From Pseudodesulfovibrio sp. JC047 (GTDB taxonomy: Bacteria; Desulfobacterota; Desulfovibrionia; Desulfovibrionales; Desulfovibrionaceae), in assembly GCF_010468615.1 (NCBI RefSeq), contig NZ_WUEH01000009.1, positions 1-64,000 of the forward strand: a stretch of 64,000 nt of DNA. The letters run 5' to 3'. Position 1 is the stretch's first letter, and each line of letters opens with the position of its first letter. Shown here in pieces: positions 52,410 through 61,138 of the stretch. The translations under genes were made by a program, and so were the position numbers. The notes beneath the pieces were generated by a model, which was not told where the DNA came from, made no database searches, and saw nothing but the letters and a program-made list of their open reading frames with translations.

Positions 52410-53315
52410 ATGGTAAATTTTATATTGTTATGTGTCTGTTTTGTTTTAGGTTTAGCTATACGTATGGCCGGAATTGTTGATGAGAAAGGACCGGCGGCTT
52501 TGAACGCGGTGGTCATTTACATGTCAATGCCTGCATTGGCCTTGTTGTATGCCCATTCCCTTCCCATGGGGGTGGAGTTGATTTTTCCCGCAGCCATGGG
52601 CTGGATCGTGTTTGCGATCGGGTACGTTTTCTTTACGGTGTTGGGCAAGATTTTTGATTGGGATGAGAAAACCGTGGTCTGCCTGACGTTGTGTGTGGGC
52701 CTTGGCAACACATCCTTTGTCGGATTGCCCATGATCGAAACTTTTTTTGGGCAACAGTATATCGGTATCGGTATGTTGTGTGATACAGGAGGATCGTTTC
52801 TGGCATTGGCTATCCCCGGTATCATTTTGGCCGCCAAGGTCTCGGGGGCTGAAGTCAATGGGCCAATGGTGGCAAAAAAGGTCCTTTTGTTCCCGCCGTT
52901 TCTCGCGGTGGTGCTCGGTATCGCGCTTCAGCCCGTGACGTATCCTGACTGGGTGACCGGGGTGTTGACGCGCCTGGGGTCCACTCTCAGTCCCTTGGCC
53001 CTTTTGTCCGTGGGAATGACGTTGAGTGTGAACTCGCTTCGGGGCCATACTCGGGAATTGTTGTGGGGCTTGGGTTACAAGCTTGTCCTCGCCCCGTTGA
53101 TTATCCTTCTATTGTATATGGTTGTCTTGGGAAAAACCGATGTTGTCACCCGAGTGACGGTTTTTGAAGCGGCCATGGGACCGATGGTCACGGGTGGTAT
53201 TATCGCCATGAGTCATGGGGTGAAGTCGTCTTTGGCCGTGGCGTTGGTCGGTGTGGGAACCGTTGTCTCTTTTGCGACATTGCCTGCATGGTATGCGGTG
53301 ATACAGCTGTTTTAA
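52410..53315 (+). CDS. AEC-family (auxin efflux carrier type) transporter
   Basis: This 301-residue protein has about ten transmembrane helices, with the family's opening KGPAALNAVVIYMSMPALALLY, the central GLGNTSFVGLPMIETFFG and the late ALLSVGMTLSVNSL and MGPMVTGGIIAMSHG. Bacterial members mostly carry organic acids such as malate. I start at 52410, where GGAG stands 6 nt upstream; a frame to 52374 has none. It is the first gene right of the repeat border, 72 nt before the XXXCH gene. Substrate unknown. Confidence 0.85.
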   Translation: MVNFILLCVCFVLGLAIRMAGIVDEKGPAALNAVVIYMSMPALALLYAHSLPMGVELIFPAAMGWIVFAIGYVFFTVLGKIFDWDEKTVVCLTLCVGLGNTSFVGLPMIETFFGQQYIGIGMLCDTGGSFLALAIPGIILAAKVSGAEVNGPMVAKKVLLFPPFLAVVLGIALQPVTYPDWVTGVLTRLGSTLSPLALLSVGMTLSVNSLRGHTRELLWGLGYKLVLAPLIILLLYMVVLGKTDVVTRVTVFEAAMGPMVTGGIIAMSHGVKSSLAVALVGVGTVVSFATLPAWYAVIQLF

Positions 53316-53387
53316 CGGGAAAACAGTGCTTGCATCCCGAGGGGAAAATTGTTTCTATACTTGAATCAACCCTTCCATGGAGTGCGT

Positions 53388-53918
53388 ATGAGTCGCGGAA
53401 CACAATTTTTCAAGCATATGGATGACACCGATCTTCCCGGGTTTTTCCGTGAATTGGCGGATGCCTTGGAAAATGGCGGCACTGGCGAATTGACCTGTGT
53501 CGATGATTTCAAGAAGTTCAAGATCAAGGGGCGGATCGACTTTGGTCAGGTCCGCCTCGACATGAAATTTTCGAGTGCTCAGGAGTGTCTCGCACCGCCG
53601 GAGATTGAATGCGAAGAGTGCGGGGCGTTCAAGCCTGCATACAAGGATCTCAAGAAACAGATGAAGTCCAGTTTTAAAACGCTGGTCAAAATGATTCATG
53701 AAGGGGTTGAACCACCTCGGCCGGCCGTGGAATCCTTTTTGGACGATGCGGCACTCATGGTGACGTATGCCGGATATGGTGATGAATATTATGACGCATT
53801 TACCGCAGCGTGTTCGACTTTCAGGGAAGCGTATGAATCGGGTGACATCACGCGGATGCACACCGCGATTGATGCGTTGCTGCATGAAAAGGGACGCTGC
53901 CACGCAAAATATGCATAA
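53388..53918 (+). CDS. GAK-system XXXCH-type protein
   Basis: The 176-residue soluble protein has a helical N-terminus, a beta part with a CEECGAF pair of cysteines at about 66-69, a helical C-terminal half and the ending KGRCHAKYA. That CH-containing ending and the next gene, a CofD-like protein, match the XXXCH family of the GAK cassette known from Desulfovibrio-like genomes. No biochemical function is known to me. GGAG precedes the ATG. The usual ATP-grasp and HprK-related kinase partners are absent from the window. Confidence 0.6.
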   Translation: MSRGTQFFKHMDDTDLPGFFRELADALENGGTGELTCVDDFKKFKIKGRIDFGQVRLDMKFSSAQECLAPPEIECEECGAFKPAYKDLKKQMKSSFKTLVKMIHEGVEPPRPAVESFLDDAALMVTYAGYGDEYYDAFTAACSTFREAYESGDITRMHTAIDALLHEKGRCHAKYA

Positions 53919-53965
53919 TTCGGATTGCAATGGTGTGAAGCGGTCAGCGGATGCGGGAGGACTGC

Positions 53966-55120
53966 ATGGGAGAGCATAACGCGGTGGAGCGATATAGACG
54001 CAGTCCCGAACTCGGGCCGTCCCTTTTCTTTTTCAGCGGGGGATCGGCATTACGGGAAACATCCCAGGCCTTGGCCGGGCTGACGTATAATTCTGTCCAT
54101 TGCATCACCCCCTTTGATTCCGGTGGCAGTTCTGCCGTACTTCGGGAGGCCTTTGGCATTCCGGCGGTGGGTGATATCCGAAACAGGCTCATGGCTTTGG
54201 CCGACCAGTCGGTGCGTGGCAATAACGGTGTGTATGCGCTGTTTACCCATCGACTGAGCAAGCAGGCCAGTCGAGCGGAGTTGCTTGTCGAGCTGGAACG
54301 GCTGGCGAGTGGCGAACATTTCTTGATGCATTGCATCACGACACCAGTCAGTGGTGTCATCATGGAGCATTTACACCATTTTTTGGAGATCATGCCCCTG
54401 GATTTCGATTTGCGTGGGGCGAGCGTGGGAAATCTCATTCTCACGGCAGGGTATCTTTCGCATGATCGGGAAATGGGACCGGTTATCGACATGTTTTCCA
54501 CTGTGGCTACCTTGCGCGGGTTGGTCCGTCCTGTCGTGGATAGAGACCTGCATCTGGTGGCGGAATTGGAGGATGGGACAACCGTTCTCGGGCAACATCG
54601 CATGACCGGCAAGGAAGTGTCGCCGCTCCATGCTCCGATTCAATCAATGTGGCTGACCGATTCTCTGGAAACCGGCACCCCTGTTTCGCCCGATGTGGAC
54701 GCCGTGATTCGGGGGTATCTCGTGACCGCAGATTTGATCTGCTACCCGCCGGGCAGTTTGTATTCGAGTGTGATTGCCAATCTCTTGCCCAACGGGGTGG
54801 GGGAAGCGGTCTGCGAAAATCCGTGTCCCAAGGTTTTTGTTCCAAGCATGGGGCACGACCCGGAGGCCGCAGGGCTGTCCGTGGCTGACCAGGCTCGTCA
54901 ATTGCTTCGGTATCTTGCGGCCAGTGGTGCCCCGGACAATTGTCGGCCTCTTGATTGTGTCGTTGTAGATAGTCGCAATGGTTCGTATCCGAGTGGGGTC
55001 GATATTCCGGCATTGCGGGATATGGGATTGACGGTGGAGGACCATCAATTGGTGACAGAGAAGAGTGCCCCGTACATCGATGGACAATTGTTGGCCGAAT
55101 TGTTGGTTTCTCTCTGTTGA
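53966..55120 (+). CDS. GAK-system CofD-like protein
   Basis: This 384-residue protein resembles CofD/YvcK-type nucleotide-binding enzymes. It shows LFFFSGGSALRETSQAL at the N-terminus, HCITPFDSGGSSAVLREAFG, VGDIRNRLMAL, RGASVGNLILTAGYL, and DLICYPPGSLYSSVIANLL. CofD moves a lactyl-phosphate unit to the F420 precursor, while this branch is of unknown activity. The start at 53966 has GGGAGG 6 nt upstream; the ATG at 53951 would put that site inside the gene. It lies 47 nt after the XXXCH gene. Confidence 0.75.
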   Translation: MGEHNAVERYRRSPELGPSLFFFSGGSALRETSQALAGLTYNSVHCITPFDSGGSSAVLREAFGIPAVGDIRNRLMALADQSVRGNNGVYALFTHRLSKQASRAELLVELERLASGEHFLMHCITTPVSGVIMEHLHHFLEIMPLDFDLRGASVGNLILTAGYLSHDREMGPVIDMFSTVATLRGLVRPVVDRDLHLVAELEDGTTVLGQHRMTGKEVSPLHAPIQSMWLTDSLETGTPVSPDVDAVIRGYLVTADLICYPPGSLYSSVIANLLPNGVGEAVCENPCPKVFVPSMGHDPEAAGLSVADQARQLLRYLAASGAPDNCRPLDCVVVDSRNGSYPSGVDIPALRDMGLTVEDHQLVTEKSAPYIDGQLLAELLVSLC

Positions 55121-55266
55121 ACACTGTTTTTTTTGCGCCGTCACTGAGAGCATTTCTGGCTGATTCGTCGCCATTTTTTTGGCTGTTTCGTCCTTTGTGT
55201 CCATAAATTTTGAAGCCGTGTTGTTAGAGGTTTCATGCTACACCGATTCCTGCTAAAAGGGCTGCC

Positions 55267-56484
55267 GTGACACACATACATGATTATTCCCAACTGACTG
55301 AGTACATGGATCGGCTCGGACTCTTTCATATGGATTTGAGTCTGGACCGCATGAAGGCCTTTATGACCAACCATGGTCCCATTGATTTTCCCGTGGTGCA
55401 TGTCGTTGGAACCAATGGTAAAGGATCAACCTCTGCCTTTTTCAGTTCCATGGCTCGTGCCCACGGCCTGACAGTGGGGGGCTTTTCGTCTCCCCATTTC
55501 GTGACACCGCGAGAACGGGTGCATATCAACGGAACCATGGTGTCCCGTGAGACGTGGGTGGAGCTGGCCAATGCCGTGCTGTCCTCGCCCGGCGGTGATG
55601 CCTTGACCTATTTTGAATTCCAGACCTGTCTGGCCGTCCTCGCATTTGAGCGGGAAGGGGTGGACGTCGCCGTGATGGAAGCGGGATTGGGCGGTCGATT
55701 CGATGCCACCAATGTCCTGAATCCGGGGCTGACGTTGTTCACGCCGATCGGTATGGATCATGAAAAGATTTTGGGGCCGACGTTGACGGATATTGCCACG
55801 GACAAGGCCGGAGCCATCCAGTCTGCCAGTGTGGCAGTAACCGGCGCGCAGGAACCCGATGCCATGATTCAATTGCAGGATCGTGCCCAGACCGTTGGCG
55901 CACGGTTGATGTATGCCGTTGATTTGGCCGACCCGGTTCGGGATGTGCCATTGGGACTTCAGGGGATTCATCAGACCATGAATGCTCGGCTTGCCCTGGC
56001 AGGCTGGCGGTGGTTTGCCACCGAACACTCCGTGTCGAGTGATTCTGCGTGTGAGACCGCAGGACTGAAGTCCGCCTTCATTCCCGGTCGATTGCAGACT
56101 GTTTTTGTCCACGGGCGAAAGATCGTGCTCGATGGAGCACACAACAGTCACGCGCTGATCGCGTTGTCCGCAGCATTGAAAGCGCAGGATCTCCGTCCAG
56201 GGTGCGTGATCTTTACCTGTTTGAAAGACAAGACCCTGGCTCCGATGATTCCATTGGTACAAAGCTTGACAGACGGCCCGATTTTGGTGCCTTCAATGGA
56301 GGGGCAAAGAGCGCAGAGTGCCGAGTCGTTGGCAAATTCCCTTGGTGAAAAGGCGCAACCCGTTCCATCGATGCAAGCAGCACTTGAAATGGGAGCAGAC
56401 TTCGAGGGAACGACACTTGTGTGCGGGTCCTTGTACTTGTTGGCGGAATTCTATAAATTGTACCCGGACTTTTTGACTGTTTAA
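55267..56484 (+). CDS. folC: Folylpolyglutamate/dihydrofolate synthase
   Basis: The 405-residue Mur-ligase-family enzyme adds glutamate to dihydropteroate or folates. It shows the family opening LTEYMDRLGLFHMDLSLDRM, the P-loop VVGTNGKGSTSAF, SSPHFVTPRERVHING, EAGLGGRFDATNVL and LDGAHNSHAL. The C-terminal domain is complete though short of some relatives. The start codon is GTG, with AAGG upstream; a later ATG would cut the conserved opening. It leads a three-gene run with selA and an aminopeptidase. Confidence 0.93.
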   Translation: MTHIHDYSQLTEYMDRLGLFHMDLSLDRMKAFMTNHGPIDFPVVHVVGTNGKGSTSAFFSSMARAHGLTVGGFSSPHFVTPRERVHINGTMVSRETWVELANAVLSSPGGDALTYFEFQTCLAVLAFEREGVDVAVMEAGLGGRFDATNVLNPGLTLFTPIGMDHEKILGPTLTDIATDKAGAIQSASVAVTGAQEPDAMIQLQDRAQTVGARLMYAVDLADPVRDVPLGLQGIHQTMNARLALAGWRWFATEHSVSSDSACETAGLKSAFIPGRLQTVFVHGRKIVLDGAHNSHALIALSAALKAQDLRPGCVIFTCLKDKTLAPMIPLVQSLTDGPILVPSMEGQRAQSAESLANSLGEKAQPVPSMQAALEMGADFEGTTLVCGSLYLLAEFYKLYPDFLTV

Positions 56485-56496
56485 CGAGAGAGACTC

Positions 56497-57906
56497 ATGC
56501 GTCACATTTTCAGGGCCTTGCCGTCCATGGACCATATCCTTGCATCCTTTGTTGAGAAAGGTGGTTTTCATGGTGTGCCACGGCCATTAGTCAAAGATTT
56601 GGTGAATGATTTCATGGATATATGCCGGGAAGAAATTCGTTCTGGCGTTATTACCGACCCGGAGCAGGTGGCTCTCGAAGTCCTGTTGCCCCGGTTGACC
56701 GCGTTTATTCGCGTCCAGGCCCGGCCACATTTCAGGCGGGTTCTCAACGGGACCGGTGTCGTTATTCACACCAATCTGGGCCGGTCGCTTTTGGCAAAAT
56801 CGGCCATCAAGGCCGTGACCGAGGCGTGTGGACATTATTCCAATTGTGAATTTGATCTGTCCACGGGCCATCGTGGGAGCCGATATTCCCATGTGGAGAA
56901 GCTCTTGTGTGACATCACGGGAGCCGAAGCCGCTCTGGTCGTCAACAACAATGCGGCAGCGGTGTTCATCATGCTGGAAACCCTGGCCAAAGACCGGGAA
57001 GTGATCGTGTCCCGGGGGCAGTTGGTGGAGATCGGAGGGTCGTTTCGTATCCCGGATGTCATGACGAAATCCGGGGCCATTTTGCATGAGGTCGGTGCGA
57101 CCAATCGAAGCCATGTGCATGATTACGAAAGTGCTATCAACGACAATACGGGCGCGCTTATGCGGGTTCATACCTCCAATTTCCGCGTGGTGGGTTTTAC
57201 CAAGGAAGTGACCCTGCCGGAAATGCGTGCGTTGGGCGATACATATCATTTGCCGGTCATTGAGGATTTGGGCAGTGGATCACTGTATTCGTTCGAGGGA
57301 AGTGGTTTGCTCGGAGAGCCGACGGTTCAGCAGACTGTGGCCCAGGGCGCGGATGTGGTGTCTTTTTCCGGGGACAAGGTGCTTGGCGGTCCGCAGGCCG
57401 GGATCATTGTCGGTCGCAAGGAGTACATAGACCGGATCAAGAAGAACCCGATCAATCGGGCCATGCGCATCGATAAAATGACGCTGGCCGCATTGGAAGC
57501 GACCTTGCGACTCTATCTGGATATGGACGAGGCACCCCGTTCGGTGCCGACGTTGAAGATGATTACGGCATCGCCCGAGGCCCTGAAAAGCAAGGCGCGT
57601 CGCCTTGCGGACGCCATTCGGCTCTCACTTGGTGACCGGGCCGAGGTCTCCATGAAAAAAGGCGCGTCCCGCGTGGGTGGTGGTGCGTTTCCTGAATATG
57701 ACCTGCCCGGGACCATGGTTTCGGTGACGGTTGCGAATATTTCCGTGGGTGATCTGAAAGATGCGTTGCTTCAGACCGACCCGCCGCTGGTGGCGCGTAT
57801 CGAGGATGATGCCTTTCTACTTGATCCGCGAACGCTGGCTTCGACCGAACTCAAATTGGCCGCCTCCGTGTTGGAGCAGGCCGTGGTTTCCCTGACCGAA
57901 AAATAA
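56497..57906 (+). CDS. selA: L-seryl-tRNA(Sec) selenium transferase
   Basis: The 469-residue PLP enzyme converts Ser-tRNA(Sec) to selenocysteinyl-tRNA. Conserved parts are the opening RALPSMDHILAS, GTGVVIHTNLGRSLL, VNNNAAAVFIMLETLA and the PLP lysine in SFSGDKVLGGPQAGII. The length fits the family. It starts 12 nt after folC and ends 9 nt before the aminopeptidase, with selB 3 kb further on, so the cell should make selenoproteins. selC and selD were not seen in the window. Confidence 0.96.
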   Translation: MRHIFRALPSMDHILASFVEKGGFHGVPRPLVKDLVNDFMDICREEIRSGVITDPEQVALEVLLPRLTAFIRVQARPHFRRVLNGTGVVIHTNLGRSLLAKSAIKAVTEACGHYSNCEFDLSTGHRGSRYSHVEKLLCDITGAEAALVVNNNAAAVFIMLETLAKDREVIVSRGQLVEIGGSFRIPDVMTKSGAILHEVGATNRSHVHDYESAINDNTGALMRVHTSNFRVVGFTKEVTLPEMRALGDTYHLPVIEDLGSGSLYSFEGSGLLGEPTVQQTVAQGADVVSFSGDKVLGGPQAGIIVGRKEYIDRIKKNPINRAMRIDKMTLAALEATLRLYLDMDEAPRSVPTLKMITASPEALKSKARRLADAIRLSLGDRAEVSMKKGASRVGGGAFPEYDLPGTMVSVTVANISVGDLKDALLQTDPPLVARIEDDAFLLDPRTLASTELKLAASVLEQAVVSLTEK

Positions 57907-57915
57907 GGATGCGAT

Positions 57916-59301
57916 ATGAGCAAGAACACCACACTTGAATATGAACCGAAAACCGCGTGGGACGTGTATTCGTCTCCGGAAGATCGGAAAGCCATGGATG
58001 CCATGGCTCAGGACTATGTGAAATTTCTCAGTGAATGCAAGACGGAACGGCTGGTCATGGATTACGTGCGTTCTCGCGTGGAACACGCCGGGTTCAAGGA
58101 CGATCTCAAGGCTCCCCTCGCATTTCGATTCAATCGGAACAAGACCTGTTTCCTCGCTCGAAAGGGCAAACGTCGTCTGTCTGAAGGGTTCCGTCTGATC
58201 GGTGCTCATGCGGATTGTCCCCGTTTGGATTTGAAGCAGCGTCCTTTGTATGAAGATACGGATATCTGCCTTGCCAAGACCCATTATTATGGGGGTATCC
58301 GCAAGTATCAGTGGTTGACCATTCCGCTGGCTTTGCACGGAACCGTGGTCAAGAAATCCGGTGAGGAAATCACTGTCTGCATCGGTGAACATCCTGATGA
58401 TCCGGTTTTTACCATCACGGACCTGTTGCCGCATCTGGCCGCCAATGAGATGGGCAAGAAGGTGTCGGACGCGTTCGAGGCGGAAAAATTGAATTTGGTC
58501 TTTGGTCATGCACCTGTGGCCAAGGAAGGCGATGACGGCGAAGCCGTCAAGGAGCCGGTCAAACGGATGGTGCTTGAACTGCTTGAACAGCGGTATGGCA
58601 TCGACGAGTCCGATTTTTTCAGTGCCGAGATGCAGGCCGTCCCGGCTGGCCCGGCCCGTTTTGTCGGCTTGGATAAGGGAACCATCGGCGGTTACGGTCA
58701 GGACGATCGGTCCAGCGTGTTTTGTGCGTTGGAAGCCCTGTTGGCCGAGGAAGAACCTGAATATGCCCAGATTGTCCTGTTTTGGGACAAGGAAGAAATC
58801 GGGTCCGAAGGTTCCACTGGTGCCAAGTCCTACTTCTTTGAATATTGCATGGAAGAGCTGGCCGAGGCATGGGAACCCGGTGCGCGGTTGTCGTCCATCT
58901 TCATGAATGGTTCGGTTTTGTCGGCTGACGTGTCCGCAGCCATGGACCCGGATTTCAAGGATGTCTACGAATCCTTGAATTCTGCCCGTATGGGATATGG
59001 CCCTTGTTTCAACAAGTTTACCGGCCATCGTGGCAAGGTCGGAGCCAATGATGCGCATCCCGATTATATCGCGTGGTTGCGCCGGATTTTTGATGACGCG
59101 GGTATCCCGTGGCATATGTCCGAGCTGGGAAAGGTGGATGTCGGCGGTGGTGGCACCGTGGCAAAATTCCTGGCGGTGTACGGCATGGATGTCATTGACG
59201 TGGGGGTGCCGGTTCTGTCCATGCACTCTCCGTTCGAGCTGGCGTCCAAGGCGGATATTTACGCCTGCACGTTGGCTTTCAGAGAGTTCCTGAAACGGTA
59301 A
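57916..59301 (+). CDS. M18-family metalloaminopeptidase
   Basis: The 461-residue cytosolic enzyme has the two-zinc ligand set of M18 peptidases: GAHADCPRLDLK (His, Asp), GYGQDDRSSVF, the catalytic and metal glutamates in WDKEEIGSEGSTG, HPDY and the final MHSPFELASKADIYA. The family trims N-terminal residues, often acidic or hydrophobic ones. It is co-transcribed with folC and selA by spacing only; no functional link is evident. A terminator follows. Confidence 0.92.
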   Translation: MSKNTTLEYEPKTAWDVYSSPEDRKAMDAMAQDYVKFLSECKTERLVMDYVRSRVEHAGFKDDLKAPLAFRFNRNKTCFLARKGKRRLSEGFRLIGAHADCPRLDLKQRPLYEDTDICLAKTHYYGGIRKYQWLTIPLALHGTVVKKSGEEITVCIGEHPDDPVFTITDLLPHLAANEMGKKVSDAFEAEKLNLVFGHAPVAKEGDDGEAVKEPVKRMVLELLEQRYGIDESDFFSAEMQAVPAGPARFVGLDKGTIGGYGQDDRSSVFCALEALLAEEEPEYAQIVLFWDKEEIGSEGSTGAKSYFFEYCMEELAEAWEPGARLSSIFMNGSVLSADVSAAMDPDFKDVYESLNSARMGYGPCFNKFTGHRGKVGANDAHPDYIAWLRRIFDDAGIPWHMSELGKVDVGGGGTVAKFLAVYGMDVIDVGVPVLSMHSPFELASKADIYACTLAFREFLKR

Positions 59302-59322
59302 CGCGTTTAATTGTTCACATTG

Positions 59323-59358
59323 AAGGGGGAAGGTCTTTACGGCCTTCCCCCTTTTTTT
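59323..59358 (+). terminator. Intrinsic terminator after the aminopeptidase
   Basis: An 11-bp stem (59323-59333 with 59343-59353) closes a 9-nt loop and runs into T8. It lies between convergent genes and ends the folC-selA-aminopeptidase transcript. Confidence 0.9.
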
Positions 59359-59374
59359 TGAGCAAATGTGTGGC

Positions 59375-59926
59375 TTATTGCTGGTAGACGGCGGCGAGGC
59401 CTTCTTTGGTCAACAGTTCATCCTTGACCGGAAAACCGGCGTTTTTCGCTTCCTGCATCCAGTGAAGCGCGGTGGTCATGTCTTTGGGAACGCCAAGTCC
59501 GTCGGCGTAGAGATTGCCGAGATAGTACATGGAGACATCATGGCCGTTTTCGGCGGCGGTCTTGATCCATGCGGCCCCGGTTGTCGGGTTTTGTGGCACA
59601 CCGTCTCCATAGATGTAGAAGAGACCGAGCATGAGCTGTGCATCCTGCTGTCCAGCGTCTGCGGCTTGTTGCAGCAACTCGGCGGCCTTGGGCAGGTCCT
59701 GCGGGACTCCTTGGCCTTCCGCGTGCATGACCGCGAGGTGGTATTTGGCGATGTCACTGCCATCGGCCACTGCTTCGGTATATGCATCATAGGCAGCGGT
59801 ATAATCCTGTTGTTGGTATGCCTTGTCGCCTTTTCGTTCGGCCACTTGAGCCATGACCGCACAGCCCCCGACAAAGAAGGCGAGGACGGTCACAAGCAGT
59901 GTGTGGTGTATGTATCGTCGTCTCAT
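59375..59926 (-). CDS. Sel1-repeat (TPR-like) lipoprotein
   Basis: This 183-residue protein has a lipoprotein signal (LLVTVLAFFVGGC) and three to four Sel1-like repeats: AKYHLAVMHAEGQGVPQDLPKA, AQLMLGLFYIYGDGVPQN and SMYYLGNLYADGLGVPKDMT. These solenoids mediate protein contacts in the envelope. The gene lies alone between the terminator and the FecR-domain gene, about 48 nt after the latter's stop, so they may share a transcript. The partner is unknown. Confidence 0.85.
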   Translation of the reverse strand: MRRRYIHHTLLVTVLAFFVGGCAVMAQVAERKGDKAYQQQDYTAAYDAYTEAVADGSDIAKYHLAVMHAEGQGVPQDLPKAAELLQQAADAGQQDAQLMLGLFYIYGDGVPQNPTTGAAWIKTAAENGHDVSMYYLGNLYADGLGVPKDMTTALHWMQEAKNAGFPVKDELLTKEGLAAVYQQ

Positions 59927-59974
59927 TGAATTTCCTTATTCTTGCGTTAATGGGAAAAAACAATCGATCAGGGG

Positions 59975-60925
59975 TTAGGGGCCGCTCGGACTGGGACCGT
60001 CAGGTCCATCAGGTCCATCTGTTGGACCTTGTTCGCCGCCTTGTTGTTCTTTGCCTTCACTGCCGCCGAAATCGCCGTATGGGCCACCCTTGTTCCGGGA
60101 ATTTTCCATGGCTCGACGACAGTCTTTTTGCTGTTTGATTCGATGAATTTTAGCATAATCAGGCGGCTGATTCACGCCGGAAAGGCTGCCTTTTGTTCGG
60201 TCCATCTGCTGTTTGAATGCCTGAATCTTGCGATTGAGGTCCTTGCGAGATCGTGTGCCGACACCGAGTTCTCCCAGTGATGTCATGGGAGCATGTTTGA
60301 TGACCTTGTTGATGGTTTTCTGGGAAACCGGGGTCGGTTTGGAGATTTCGCCGGTTTTTGGATTCACTGAGACGGATGTTCGAGGGGAGCCAAGGGTTCT
60401 GGCTCCAACGGTCATGGTGTGGCCCTTGGAGAGTTTGGTGTTGCCGATTTCTTCTTTTTCAGGCGTGATGACGGCAAAGATTTCCGTGCCTCGAATGCCG
60501 ATGGTCGTGGTGGGTGTCTGCAAGGCGAATGCATCCGGGTTGGTCTTGACGATTTGTCCCGTCACATAGCGGAATGTGCCTTTGCCCATTTTGAAGAGCA
60601 GTTTGGATGCCGATGTGTCTTCGGAGTACACAAATTCATCCAGTGCAATGCGTGATTCCGGGCCTTGCGAATAGATGGAGTCGTCATTGAAGTGTATTTC
60701 GACATGACTGTGCATTCCGGTAACGATGGTTTCATGGGCCATGACCGGGAGGTTGAGGTCGAGATTCCGTATGGTGCCGTTGGATTGTTCGGCGATGACT
60801 GTGCCCTCCATGGACGCGACTTCGCCGATAGGCTCTCCGGCGGCAAAGGCCGAGAGTGTGAATACCAGCCAGATGAACGCGGTCATCGTGGCGGTATTTC
60901 GGGAAAATGGACTGAAAATTCGCAT
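59975..60925 (-). CDS. Exported FecR-domain protein with Gly/Pro-rich tail
   Basis: This 316-residue protein starts behind GAGAGG at 60925. It has a signal peptide ending near LSAFAAGE and a FecR domain at about 25-160: VASMEGTVIAEQ, ETIVTGMHSHVEIHFNDDS, and TPTTTIGIRGTEIFAVI. The C-terminal 60 residues are Gly-, Gln- and Pro-rich, with PDG repeats. FecR folds outside iron signalling often mark surface or secreted proteins, and the adhesin in this window starts with a related module. No sigma/anti-sigma partner is adjacent, so an iron role is unlikely. Confidence 0.8.
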   Translation of the reverse strand: MRIFSPFSRNTATMTAFIWLVFTLSAFAAGEPIGEVASMEGTVIAEQSNGTIRNLDLNLPVMAHETIVTGMHSHVEIHFNDDSIYSQGPESRIALDEFVYSEDTSASKLLFKMGKGTFRYVTGQIVKTNPDAFALQTPTTTIGIRGTEIFAVITPEKEEIGNTKLSKGHTMTVGARTLGSPRTSVSVNPKTGEISKPTPVSQKTINKVIKHAPMTSLGELGVGTRSRKDLNRKIQAFKQQMDRTKGSLSGVNQPPDYAKIHRIKQQKDCRRAMENSRNKGGPYGDFGGSEGKEQQGGEQGPTDGPDGPDGPSPSGP

Positions 60926-61138
60926 GAGTTCCTCTCTCAAAAACAAAATTTAATACTTATCGTTCCATATAGCCTCTGGATGAATTCGGTCAACTTTTTT
61001 CTGCTATAGACAGCCTGTTTTTTTGCGGGGAGAAAATGAAAGGCGTCGGGCTTTTTTGGATGCTTGTGGCGCAGGCCGTTTTTCTCTATCCTTGACCATT
61101 CGATTGTCAGCGAGAACTCTATTCAAGGATAATTTTAT

